From Paractinoplanes lichenicola (GTDB lineage: Bacteria; Actinomycetota; Actinomycetes; Mycobacteriales; Micromonosporaceae): 64,000 nucleotides of DNA. The notes beneath the pieces were generated by a model. It did no database searches and was not told where the DNA came from. It was given only the letters and a program-made list of their open reading frames with translations. Below, piece by piece: positions 49,787 through 57,605 of this stretch (the first letter of the stretch is position 1; each line of letters begins with the position of its first letter). The position numbers and the translations under genes are program-made. The DNA lies in assembly GCF_016785085.1 (NCBI RefSeq), contig NZ_JAENHO010000001.1, positions 310,001 through 374,000 of the forward strand. Direction: 5' to 3'.

Positions 49787-50575
49787 TCATACGCCGAGTT
49801 CGGAGGGCAGGAAGCTTTTCGACCCCGAGGAGGTGTGCACGACGACGCGGACGCCGTCGGCCTTGCCGCCCTCGTGGCCGGGCCACCAGGCCACCCACCA
49901 GCCGTTGCGCACGCTGGCCTGCACGTTCGTGCCGTCGGGGAGTTCAATCTCGAGCTTGGTGACGTCGGCCCCGGCCCGGCCGATGACGTCGGAGTACCAG
50001 CCCTCCTTGCCCTCGGTGGCGCCCATCGTCTCGATCCGGGCCCGGCCGTTGACCGGTTGCGGGGTGGCGGTGTCGAGCAGGTCGCCGCCGGCCGCGCCCT
50101 CGGCCGGGTCGAGCACGAAGCAGGCGGTCAGGCCGGTGCCGTCCTTGCGGACCAGCGCCAGGGTGGCCCGGCCGCGCCGTTCGGCCAGCAGGATGTCGGC
50201 CGCCGTGGGCGGGGTCGCCCAGTCGGCTCCCCAGCCGGCCGCGCATCGCTGCGCCTCGGGCAGGGCGTCGGCGCCGGCCAGGGCTTGCGGCTTGGCGGTC
50301 CACGCGTACGCCTTGTCGCCGTGCTCGCCGGGCAGCACGATCATCCCGGCCACGGCGACGGCCGCCGCCAGCCCCACCACTGCGCCGCTGAGAACAAACC
50401 GCCGGGCGGACCGCCGGGCCGGGGCCGCGTCGCCGAACGAGAACCGGCGGCTCGGGGCCGGGGCGGGCTCGTGGAAAACCTTTTCGAGGGCCGCCGTAGC
50501 CCGAGCGCGCCGCGACGGGGACGGCTCGTAGTCGCGCATCGGGTCGAGTACGGCCAACTGCTCGAGGTCGTTCAT
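49787..50575 (-). CDS. Single-pass membrane protein partnered with ECF sigma factor
   Basis: 262 residues: cytoplasmic N-terminus of about 60 residues with 'DYEPSPSRRARATAALEKVF', one membrane segment (RFVLSGAVVGLAAAVAVAGMIVL, about 58-80) and an extracytoplasmic domain with 'GWYSDVIGRAG', 'VQASVRNGWWVAWWPG'. The layout (soluble N-terminus, one helix, external domain) and the ATGA overlap with the sigma gene suggest an anti-sigma or sensing partner, though no ZAS zinc motif is visible. The N-terminal pattern is like CU044_5270-type actinobacterial proteins. Confidence 0.7.
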   Translation of the reverse strand: MNDLEQLAVLDPMRDYEPSPSRRARATAALEKVFHEPAPAPSRRFSFGDAAPARRSARRFVLSGAVVGLAAAVAVAGMIVLPGEHGDKAYAWTAKPQALAGADALPEAQRCAAGWGADWATPPTAADILLAERRGRATLALVRKDGTGLTACFVLDPAEGAAGGDLLDTATPQPVNGRARIETMGATEGKEGWYSDVIGRAGADVTKLEIELPDGTNVQASVRNGWWVAWWPGHEGGKADGVRVVVHTSSGSKSFLPSELGV

Positions 50576-51090
50576 GCGTTGCTCCAGGTTGCGACAGCGG
50601 GAGGAAGGTCGGTGGCCGGCTCCAGCGCGTCACGCAGCCGGCGCCGGGCGCGGTTGAGCCGCATCCGGAACGTGGCCCGGCGGCAGCCCAGCACGGCCGC
50701 CGCCTGCACGTCGGTGAGCCTGTCAAAGGCGACCAACGCCAGCACCTCACGGTCGGCGGCGCTCAGCGCCCACCACGCCCGTACGAGGTCGAGACGGGCG
50801 TCGACGCCGGGCGCGCGGTCGGCCTCGGCCCGGCTGAGGTCGGTCACCATGCGGACATCGACGACACGGCGGCGCAGCCGTGACCGCGCCTGGTTGGCCA
50901 GGATGTTGCGGGCGATGCCGAACAGCCAGGGCCGGGCGTCCTCCGGCAGCTCGGCCGAGCGCTGCCACGCCACGAGGAAGGTCGCCGACACGACGTCGTC
51001 GGCGTCGTCGTCGGGGATCCGCCGTTTCACGAAGCGGAGCAGGTCGGCGTAGGTCGCCGCGTGAAGAGCCCGGAAGTCGTCGTGGTCCAC
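50572..51090 (-). CDS. ECF RNA polymerase sigma factor
   Basis: 172 residues: sigma region 2 'YADLLRFVKRRI..DDADDVVSATFLVAWQR' (about 14-45) with 'ARPWLFGIARNILANQARS', and region 4 'LSAADREVLALVAFDRLTDVQAAAVLGCRRATFRMRLNRARRRL' split over about 113-155. It lacks extra C-terminal domains, so control probably comes from the coupled membrane protein. GTG 51090 is the start that leaves a full-length region 2. Target promoters unknown; the secreted proteins just upstream are candidates. Confidence 0.88.
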   Translation of the reverse strand: MDHDDFRALHAATYADLLRFVKRRIPDDDADDVVSATFLVAWQRSAELPEDARPWLFGIARNILANQARSRLRRRVVDVRMVTDLSRAEADRAPGVDARLDLVRAWWALSAADREVLALVAFDRLTDVQAAAVLGCRRATFRMRLNRARRRLRDALEPATDLPPAVATWSNA

Positions 51091-51127
51091 ACCCTCTACC
51101 TGTCGCGAGACGGCCGAGTGTCACACC

Positions 51128-51829
51128 CTAAAGATTGCGGGCCTCCCAGGTGAACGTGGCCGAGGCCGACGAGCTCTGTGACGTGTCCGGGATCGAGCTG
51201 TCGACCGTGATGGTGAAGCGGTACGTGCGGGCGGCCGGCCCCGACCAGGAGGCCAGCGCCGAGACGACCCCGTTGGTGTAGGTCGACGGGAAGACGGTCA
51301 GCAGGTCGGAGGCGGCGTTCGGGTGGGTCGCCGTGTCCCACAGCGTCGTGACGGTGCCGCCGAAACTCGCGCAGCCGAACCCGCCCGTCGTGCCTTCCTC
51401 GATCTTGACGTGCAGGTAGTCGCGCAGGCCGGTGCCGCCCGGGCCGGGAGTGTCACCGGTGGTCGAGGCATACAGCCGTACGGTCGAGGCGAGCGAACCG
51501 GCGTACGTGACCCGGACGCAGTTGACCACCGTCTGCCCCGGCTTGAGCACACTCGCGGTGACCTGGTTGGCGCCGGCGCCCGAGGTGACGAACATGGCGC
51601 TGCCCGAGTCGTCGTCGGTCAGCACCACGTTGCCCGCCGCCCAGTTGTTGCCGGTGTTGTCGGTGGTGCCGCTGAACACCGAGTAGCTCGAGCCGAGCAC
51701 GATCCCGACCGCGGCGATCAGACCGCCCACGACCGCGACGACCGTCATCCGCTGGCCGTGCCACCACGCGCTCGGGCGTCGGCGACGACCGGCTCCGCGG
51801 CGCGGGGTCGTTCCAGGTTGTGGCGGCAC
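51128..51829 (-). CDS. Secreted TasA/CalY-like protein
   Basis: 233 residues: an Arg-rich start, a signal/membrane segment (MTVVAVVGGLIAAVGIVLGSSYSVFS) and a beta-rich domain opening with 'FSGTTDNTGNNWAAGNVVLTDDDSGSAMF', the pattern of camelysin/TasA-type proteins with SipW-like signals in actinomycetes. Such proteins form surface fibres or are matrix components in bacilli; in actinomycetes the role is unknown. 'VRVTYAGSLASTVRLYAS' and the C-terminal 'FTITVDSSIPDTSQ' fit the same fold. The next gene downstream is the ECF sigma factor (37 bases apart). Confidence 0.75.
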   Translation of the reverse strand: MPPQPGTTPRRGAGRRRRPSAWWHGQRMTVVAVVGGLIAAVGIVLGSSYSVFSGTTDNTGNNWAAGNVVLTDDDSGSAMFVTSGAGANQVTASVLKPGQTVVNCVRVTYAGSLASTVRLYASTTGDTPGPGGTGLRDYLHVKIEEGTTGGFGCASFGGTVTTLWDTATHPNAASDLLTVFPSTYTNGVVSALASWSGPAARTYRFTITVDSSIPDTSQSSSASATFTWEARNL

Positions 51830-51993
51830 GAGCTGCGCTCCCGTCAGAGAAGCATGCCTCTACTACCCGCTTCGACGGGGCCCGCCGAGATCTGAGCGGC
51901 TCACCCGATGGCGTACGGGCTGAACCGGCCGACGGCGAACCGACAGCCGGTCAGCCCGGGATGGTGCGCCGCCCCGGCCGAGCCGGATACGCG

Positions 51994-52827
51994 CTACCTC
52001 CGTACGGTCAGCACCGCGGTTTTGGGCTGGCCGACGTGGGCCACCTTGGCCGTGAACGTGACCGCGGTGTCGGCCGAGACCCGGCCCGTACGGATGGTCA
52101 TGGTGTAGCGGGTGGCGCCCGGTGGCACCTGCGAGGAGCTGATGTTGTTGGCGACGAAGGCGTTGTTGCTGGAGAGGTTGACGATCAGGCCGTTGCGCGG
52201 GGCGGGCGAGCTGAAGGTCAGGGTCGCGGTCGCGTTCTTGCCGCCGTTGACCGGGCTGGGCGAGACGGTCAGCCCGGTCACCACCGGCGCTGGGGCCGTC
52301 GCGGTGAGCCGGACCCCGTAGCGACCGGCGTCGCCCTGCACGGTCTTCGTCGTGATGACGTTGTCCTCCGGATAGATCTCCTGGTCCATGGTCGCCGCCA
52401 CGATCCGGTAGCGGCCGGCGTGCAGCGGGCCGGTCACGACCAGGTCACCGTCGATGCTGAAGGTCTGCTCGACCGACGCCCCGGTGCCGTCGGGCCCCTG
52501 GATGCCGACCGACAGGCCGCCCGCGCCGGCCCCGTTGTTCGCGAGCAGCGCGCCGACGTCGACGGCCTCGGCCGTGTACGCCTGGCCCTCGACCGCGGTG
52601 AACTCGAACAGGTCGATGTCGTGCGCGTAGGGCTTGCCCGGCAGCGGAGTGCGCTCCTGGCAGATCGCCCGGTGGACCGTCTCACCGACGGCGATGGGCG
52701 CGGCGCTCTGCCCGCTGTCGTCGATCTCGTACGCGTCCGGCGCGCAGGTCACCGCGGCCTGGGCGGCGCCGGCCGGCACCAGTACGGCCGCCAGCAGAAC
52801 GCCCGCGGCGACAAGAATTCGGGGCAT
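51994..52827 (-). CDS. Secreted protein with Ig-like C-terminal domain, unknown function
   Basis: 277 residues: signal peptide MPRILVAAGVLLAAVLVPAGAAQA, an N-terminal jelly-roll-like domain ('PDAYEIDDSGQSAAPIAVGETVHRAICQ', then HDIDLFEFTAVEGQAYTAEA) resembling pre-peptidase C-terminal (PPC) domains, and a C-terminal Ig-like segment from about 200 ('LTVSPSPVNGGKNATATLTF'). No catalytic motif. It is probably a cell-surface or exported accessory protein. Same strand as, and 164 bases before, the TasA-like gene. Confidence 0.7.
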   Translation of the reverse strand: MPRILVAAGVLLAAVLVPAGAAQAAVTCAPDAYEIDDSGQSAAPIAVGETVHRAICQERTPLPGKPYAHDIDLFEFTAVEGQAYTAEAVDVGALLANNGAGAGGLSVGIQGPDGTGASVEQTFSIDGDLVVTGPLHAGRYRIVAATMDQEIYPEDNVITTKTVQGDAGRYGVRLTATAPAPVVTGLTVSPSPVNGGKNATATLTFSSPAPRNGLIVNLSSNNAFVANNISSSQVPPGATRYTMTIRTGRVSADTAVTFTAKVAHVGQPKTAVLTVRR

Positions 52828-52925
52828 GTGGCTCTCCCTTATGGAGGTTTGGTGGACGCCCCGAACCCTGCCGCACGCATTGATATCGGTGAGATAATTG
52901 AACCTTAAAGCGACGCTAAGAAGCC

Positions 52926-53459
52926 TCAGACCCGTACGGCCGGGAAGTCGAGCGCCGTCTCGCCGACCGAGTTGAAGTAGTTGGTGAACGTGTTGAGCGC
53001 GACCGCGGCCACGATCTCGCCGATCTCACCGTCGCCGTAGCCGGCCGCCCGCACCCCGTCGAGGTCGGCGTCGCTGACGAAGCCCTTGGTCGCGATGACC
53101 TGCTTGGCGAAGGTCAGCGCGGCCTCGGCCTTGGGGTCGGACGCCTGCCCCTTACGCCCGGCGACCAGGTCGTCCTCGGAGACACCGGCCTTGGCGCCGA
53201 GCACGGTGTGCGCGGCCAGGCAGTAGCCGCATTCGTTCTCGACCGCCGCGACCAGGGCGATCTGTTCCTGCACCCGGCCCGGCAGCGAGCCCTTGGAAAG
53301 CGCGCCGGAGAACTGCAGATACGCGTCGAGCACGGCCGGCGAGTTGGCCATCGCCCGCATCATGTTCGGCGTGACACCCAGGGCGCGCTCGACCCGGCCG
53401 AGCAACGTGCGGGCCTGACCCTCGGCGGCGGCGGGGTCGACGGTGGCGATACGAGGCAT
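52926..53459 (-). CDS. Carboxymuconolactone decarboxylase family protein (AhpD-like)
   Basis: 177 residues, all-helical CMD fold with the redox motif ENECGYCLAAHTVLG (CxxC plus His, about 83-97), typical of AhpD-like peroxidase-related proteins. These reduce peroxiredoxin systems or act as low-activity alkylhydroperoxidases. ATG 53459 begins the homology. It lies 79 bases downstream of a MarR-type regulator, with a TTGGCA/TGCCAA palindrome between them, so it is probably the regulator's target. Confidence 0.88.
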   Translation of the reverse strand: MPRIATVDPAAAEGQARTLLGRVERALGVTPNMMRAMANSPAVLDAYLQFSGALSKGSLPGRVQEQIALVAAVENECGYCLAAHTVLGAKAGVSEDDLVAGRKGQASDPKAEAALTFAKQVIATKGFVSDADLDGVRAAGYGDGEIGEIVAAVALNTFTNYFNSVGETALDFPAVRV

Positions 53460-53485
53460 GACTGCGCTCCTTCGTTCGATGTTGT

Positions 53486-53498
53486 TTGGCAGTGCCAA
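53486..53498. promoter_or_regulatory. TTGGCA-N1-TGCCAA palindrome upstream of AhpD-like gene
   Basis: Perfect 6-bp inverted repeat with a 1-bp centre, 27-39 bases before the AhpD-like start codon and just downstream of the MarR-type gene. Placement fits a promoter-overlapping operator for the neighbouring regulator. Confidence 0.5.
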
Positions 53499-53538
53499 CT
53501 ATATTGGGCGCACGAGGTAGCAGTCGATATGACCCGGG

Positions 53539-54144
53539 TTACACGTCCTTCGGCTCGTGGTCGGGGCAGGTCACCCGGAGCTCGGCATCGCCGAACGGGG
53601 CATCGACGAAATTGCAGTGATGCGGCCGCTCGGGATCCTCCGGATGTGCCCGCGGCGCGAAGAAGCGGCACGTCAAGCACATCTGCGAGATGGGGATGGC
53701 CTTCCGGTCCTGCAGCTCGCGCATCAGGGTGGCCGTGCCCCGGAGCATCGCCGCGAAGTCCTCCTGCGACAAGGCGGCCACGGCGCCGCTCAGCGTCTCG
53801 GACTCGCCCCGCAGCCGCTCGGCCTCCTCGCGACCGGCGTCAGTCAGCCCGAGCAGCAACGCCCGCGCGTCCCCGGGGTCGCGGCTCGCCGCCAGTAACT
53901 CCTTCTTGCGCAACACTTTCACAGCGTCGGAGACCGTGGGCGGCGTCGACGCCAGGGCGGACACGATCTCCCCCTGCCGGATCGGGTGCGGCTTGCCCTG
54001 CAGCAGGGTGACGATGTCGGCCTGCAGCGGCGACAGATTGTGCGGGCCGGCGTTGCGCCAAGCCTCCATCCGTACGGCCTGACCGAGCCGGGCCAGCCCG
54101 ATCAGCAGCTGACTCGTCGCCGGCGGCCCGGGAACCTCCGCCAT
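53539..54144 (-). CDS. MarR-family regulator with C-terminal cysteine cluster
   Basis: 201 residues. Winged helix of MarR type at about 35-105 ('LSPLQADIVTLLQG', 'IRQGEIVSALASTPPTVSDAVKVLRKKELL', 'ALLLGLTDAG'), then a helical stretch and a C-terminal tail containing CLTC, HHC and VTCPDH, that is four cysteines and several His within about 45 residues. This looks like a metal or iron-sulfur site and is not part of canonical MarR proteins. With an AhpD-like gene downstream, sensing of redox state, nitric oxide or metal is a reasonable inference. Confidence 0.85.
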   Translation of the reverse strand: MAEVPGPPATSQLLIGLARLGQAVRMEAWRNAGPHNLSPLQADIVTLLQGKPHPIRQGEIVSALASTPPTVSDAVKVLRKKELLAASRDPGDARALLLGLTDAGREEAERLRGESETLSGAVAALSQEDFAAMLRGTATLMRELQDRKAIPISQMCLTCRFFAPRAHPEDPERPHHCNFVDAPFGDAELRVTCPDHEPKDV

Positions 54145-54174
54145 GCGGGCCGTCCTTCCTCGAGATGCGCCGGC

Positions 54175-54858
54175 TCAGCCTACCCGCATTGTTGGCACTC
54201 CCACCGTTCGCGCGGCGGCCAGCATCCCTACGCCGAGCGCGATCAGCAGGCGTACGCCGGTGGTGTGCATCAACTCAGCCCCGGGCAACAGGGGAACCAG
54301 CAGCACCAGCGGCAGAGTCACCCCCACTACGACGGCCCAGAACCGCCCCGGTTGTGCGGGCAGCGATGGCGGCTCGCCGTGCCATCGGAGCAGCAGCCGG
54401 CGACGGCCGACGTGCAGCATGAGAGCCAGCAGCCCGAACGCGCCGACCACGTGGAGCACCGGCTCGAGCACCGGCACTTGCAGCTCGGCGAAATCGAGGA
54501 GCAGGTGGCTGACCGCGCCGATCAACGCCGACCAACACGTCACCGGCAACGGGTAGCGGCCGCGGGCGAGCACGCCGTAGTCGCGAAGGGCGAGCGGGCC
54601 GGCCTGGGGTAGGTGGCTCGCCACCACCGGGGCGGCTCGGCGGATCAGCCAGGTCAGGAGCAGCGTTACCGGTAGGCACCAGAGGACGAACCCGCGCAGG
54701 CCGTGTGAGAGCTTCCAGACCGGCCAACCCGAACCGTCCAGGGCGTACGCGAGATCTGGCGCCATCGAGCCGATGACCAGCGCGACGCCGTCGAACCAGC
54801 GGGGCCGCCACAGCTTGAGCACCGCAACCAGCGGATGGGTCGGAACCGTGAGCGCCAT
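54175..54858 (-). CDS. DUF4184 family membrane protein
   Basis: 227 residues with about six membrane segments. The opening 'LTVPTHPLVAVLKLWRPRWFDGVALVIGSMAPDLAYAL' matches DUF4184 (metal-dependent-hydrolase-like membrane proteins with His and Asp at helix ends: TVPTHP, GSMAPDLAY, SHGLRGF, GAVSHLLLDF). The conserved His/Asp set suggests a membrane metal site, as in YdjM/LexA-regulated hydrolase relatives, but activity is unproven. ATG 54858 is chosen on homology; the frame upstream runs through non-coding repeats. Confidence 0.8.
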   Translation of the reverse strand: MALTVPTHPLVAVLKLWRPRWFDGVALVIGSMAPDLAYALDGSGWPVWKLSHGLRGFVLWCLPVTLLLTWLIRRAAPVVASHLPQAGPLALRDYGVLARGRYPLPVTCWSALIGAVSHLLLDFAELQVPVLEPVLHVVGAFGLLALMLHVGRRRLLLRWHGEPPSLPAQPGRFWAVVVGVTLPLVLLVPLLPGAELMHTTGVRLLIALGVGMLAAARTVGVPTMRVG

Positions 54859-55000
54859 GCGGGGCACGCTATTGATCACTTGTGGAGATCCCGTGCGCGA
54901 ATCGGGGGAACCTCGCGCCGATCGCACCTGCCGCTCCGGGCCGTTAAGCGCCGATCTCCCGAGCCGCTGGGCACGTCGCCTTGAGCATCCTAGGAACCTA

Positions 55001-55060
55001 GTTCGCCAGGCTTGGCCAGGCTTGGCCAGGCTTGGCCAGGCTTCGCCAGGCTTGGCCACG
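55001..55060. repeat. Six-copy decameric tandem repeat (CTTGGCCAGG)
   Basis: Exact 10-bp period: GTTCGCCAGG, three perfect CTTGGCCAGG units, CTTCGCCAGG and CTTGGCCACG. Each unit carries the palindrome TGGCCA or CGCCAG. It lies in the 549-base gap between the DUF4184 and esterase genes, where no coding sequence is supported. The remaining part (55062-55330) contains three scattered GTGATYGAGCGC-like copies. Confidence 0.85.
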
Positions 55061-55338
55061 CGGACAGTCATCGTGATTGAGCGCGGCAGCGCATCGAATG
55101 AGGAGACTGCTGGAGTCGGTTCGTGGCGGGCGCGGGCCGGATGAGCCGTTGTGGCGGCCGACAGGCTGCGCGCGGAAGGCAGCCGAAAGTGATCGAGCGC
55201 CGCGGATGAAAGCGAAAGTCTGCTCGAGGCGGGCGCGGCCCAAATGAGACACGGCGGCGAACAAGCACGGCGCGCCGGCTGAGGTGCGATCGAGCGCCAC
55301 AGGCGCGGAGCGGTTAGCGGCCGCCAAAAGCTTGTGCA

Positions 55339-55391
55339 ATTGACATACGTCAATGCGTGGGTGACCATACGTCTTCGTGGGAGCGCTCCCG
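55339..55391 (+). promoter_or_regulatory. Promoter region with CebR-type box before the esterase operon
   Basis: TTGACA (55340-55345), inside ATTGAC-ATAC-GTCAAT, is a good -35 candidate, though the -10 is not clear. TGGGAGCGCTCCCG at 55378-55391 matches the CebR consensus in 13 of 14 positions and lies 17-30 bases before the ATG at 55408. It resembles the perfect box at 9254. Cellobiose-dependent derepression of the two secreted esterases is inferred. Confidence 0.7.
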
Positions 55392-55407
55392 GATGAGGAG
55401 ATCGGTC

Positions 55408-56451
55408 ATGCGACGTAGTTGGCGTGGGTGCGTGTGGGCGGCCTCGGTCGTGCTGCTGGGGCTGGGCAGCTGGAGCTTCGCGCCGCCCGCGGCCGCCGCC
55501 CCGACGATGGTGCAAGCGGCCGGCGACGGCTCCCCCGGCGACAGCAACATCAGCTTCGTCGGGCGGTGGAACAAGAGCAACGCGACGGCCTACGTCCCCT
55601 ACTGGGCCGGCGCCTACCTGCGGGTCGGGTTCACCGGGCGGACCGTCAAGCTCAAGCAGCGCAACACGATCCAGCTGTGGGCGAGCATCGACGGCAAGGC
55701 GTTCACGTCGTTCACCGGTTCCGGCACGATCAATCTGACCCCGACGGCGCTGGCCGCGGGCAGTCACACGCTCATCGTGAGCTATCGGCAGGTGGCCGGC
55801 TCTTACCAGGGGGACGCGGTCTTCCAGGGCCTCACCCTTGACGCCGGCGCGAGCACGGTCAAGGCGCCTGCCCGCCCCAAGATGGTCGAGTTCGTCGGTG
55901 ATTCGATCACGGCGGGCACGACGAGCAGCCAGCTGGCGGTGACCGATTACGGCTTCAAGGCCGGCGAGCGGCTCGGCTTCGACCACAGCCAGATCGCGAT
56001 CGGCGGCATGTGCCTGTCCGAGACGACCGACGGCTGCTGGGCCCACGAGACCCGCTACTGGATGTCGAGCGGCGGCCAGGCCGGCACCGATCAGTGGGAC
56101 TTCACGCGCTACACGCCCGACGGCGTCGTCATCAACCTCGGCACCAACGACAAGAGCCACGGCGTGAGCGGCCCCGACTTTCAGGCCAAGTACACGGCGT
56201 TCCTGACCAGGATCAGAGCCAAGTTCCCGTACGGGAAACTGTTTGCTCTTCGCACTTTCATCGGCCGGTACGCGGCGGAGACCCAAGCCGCGGTGCAGGC
56301 GCGTAACGCGGCGGGTGACGTCAACGTGTTCTATGTGGACACGACGGGGTGGCTGCCGTCGGACGGGCTGAGCGATTCGGTGCATCCCAACGACAAGGGC
56401 CATCAGGCGATCGCCGACCGGCTGGCCCCGATTTTGAGCGCGAGGCTGTGA
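55408..56451 (+). CDS. Secreted carbohydrate esterase, CE2/SGNH type
   Basis: 347 residues. Signal peptide MRRSWRGCVWAASVVLLGLG... ending near AAA (about 33). It has an N-terminal jelly-roll (about 40-145; 'VGRWNKSNATAYVPYWAGAYLRVGFTG') and an SGNH hydrolase domain with EFVGDSITAG (Ser block I, about 160), INLGTND (block III, about 247) and DSVHPNDKGH (Asp-His, about 330). The jelly-roll plus SGNH order is that of CE2 acetyl esterases that deacetylate xylan or glucomannan. ATG 55408 has GAGGAG upstream; the longer frame would translate the CebR box. Confidence 0.87.
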   Translation: MRRSWRGCVWAASVVLLGLGSWSFAPPAAAAPTMVQAAGDGSPGDSNISFVGRWNKSNATAYVPYWAGAYLRVGFTGRTVKLKQRNTIQLWASIDGKAFTSFTGSGTINLTPTALAAGSHTLIVSYRQVAGSYQGDAVFQGLTLDAGASTVKAPARPKMVEFVGDSITAGTTSSQLAVTDYGFKAGERLGFDHSQIAIGGMCLSETTDGCWAHETRYWMSSGGQAGTDQWDFTRYTPDGVVINLGTNDKSHGVSGPDFQAKYTAFLTRIRAKFPYGKLFALRTFIGRYAAETQAAVQARNAAGDVNVFYVDTTGWLPSDGLSDSVHPNDKGHQAIADRLAPILSARL

Positions 56452-57602
56452 TGAGAAGAGCATTCCTGATCGTCGTGGCCCTGGTCGCTGCCGTGGGCGG
56501 CGTGGCTACCGCGCACGCGGCCACCGGCTGCAGCGTCGCGTACAAGGTGACCAGCCAGTGGGCGGGCGGCTTCGGGGCCGAGGTGACCGTGACCAACCTC
56601 GGCGACCCGGTCACCGGCTGGACCCTGACGTGGACCCTCGCGAGCGGGCAGGGCATCACGCAGGCCTGGAACGCCGGGGTCACCGTCTCGGGCACGACCG
56701 TGACCGCCACCAACGCGAGCTACAACGGCTCGGTGGGCACGGGTGGGTCGGCCGCCTTCGGGTTCAACGGCACGTGGAGCGGCAGCAACCCGGTCCCGGC
56801 GGCGTTCACGTTCAACGGCACGGCCTGCACCGGCGGCACGGCTCCGACTCCGACCCCGACGCCCTGCACCGGCCCGAGCACTCCCCCGGCGACCGCGCCG
56901 GTCAAGGTGTGGATGGCCGGCGACTCGACGATGATGAACGCGAGCGCGTGCCCGATCGGCTGGGGCAGCCAGTTCGCGCCGTATTTCACCACCAGTGTCA
57001 CCGTGCAGAACAGCGCGGTGGGCGGGCGCAGCATCCAGACCTGGCTGTACGAGGGCAACGTGACGTCGACCAAGAACGCGGCCGGCGAGTGCACGCTGAG
57101 CTCGACCGCCTACAGCTCCCGATGGACGGCGATGCTGAACGGCTTCCAGTCCGGCGACTATCTGATCGTGCAGTTCGGCATCAACGACGGCGACTCGGCC
57201 TGCCCGCGGCACGTCGGCTCGGCGCGCTTCAAGGAGCTGCTCGGCGTGATGGCGTCGGCCGCGAAGGCCCGTGGGGTCAAGCCGATCCTGGTCACGCCGG
57301 TCGCCGCGATCACGTGCAGCGGGAGCACCGCGGTCGGCAACCGGGGCTTCGTCACCGAGACCAAGGACGCGGCCACGGCCAACGGCGTACCGGTGATCGA
57401 TCTGCACGCCCGCAGCGTGGCGCTCTACAACTCGCTCAAGCTGTGCCCTGACAACGGCGACTACACCACCGGGGCGGTCGGCGCCTTCTTCTGCAACGAC
57501 CACACCCACTTCGAGGCGGCCGGCGCGAACCAGATCGCCGGGCTGATCGCCACCGCCCTGCGCGAGCAGAACATCGGCCTGGCGGCGTACCTGAGGAGCT
57601 GA
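56451..57602 (+). CDS. Secreted CBM2-linked SGNH esterase, CE12/rhamnogalacturonan acetylesterase-like
   Basis: 383 residues: signal peptide MRRAFLIVVALVAAVGGVATAHA, a CBM2 cellulose-binding module (about 24-122; 'CSVAYKVTSQWAGGFGAEVTVTNLG', 'WTLTWTL.SGQ.ITQAWNA', closing Cys), a Thr-Pro linker (TAPTPTPTPC), and an SGNH domain with VKVWMAGDSTMM (Ser, about 162), IQFGINDGD-like block and CNDHTHFEAAGA (Asp-His, about 351). The D.THF form is typical of CE12. The start codon overlaps the preceding stop (TGATG), so both esterases are made together. Likely role is deacetylation of plant cell-wall polysaccharide bound to cellulose. Confidence 0.88.
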   Translation: MRRAFLIVVALVAAVGGVATAHAATGCSVAYKVTSQWAGGFGAEVTVTNLGDPVTGWTLTWTLASGQGITQAWNAGVTVSGTTVTATNASYNGSVGTGGSAAFGFNGTWSGSNPVPAAFTFNGTACTGGTAPTPTPTPCTGPSTPPATAPVKVWMAGDSTMMNASACPIGWGSQFAPYFTTSVTVQNSAVGGRSIQTWLYEGNVTSTKNAAGECTLSSTAYSSRWTAMLNGFQSGDYLIVQFGINDGDSACPRHVGSARFKELLGVMASAAKARGVKPILVTPVAAITCSGSTAVGNRGFVTETKDAATANGVPVIDLHARSVALYNSLKLCPDNGDYTTGAVGAFFCNDHTHFEAAGANQIAGLIATALREQNIGLAAYLRS

Positions 57603-57605
57603 ACG

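Noticed and set aside
54175..56463. Minus-strand 762-codon open frame
   Set aside because: Only the last 227 codons match a family (DUF4184); the rest is antisense to the esterase gene and runs through the repeats.
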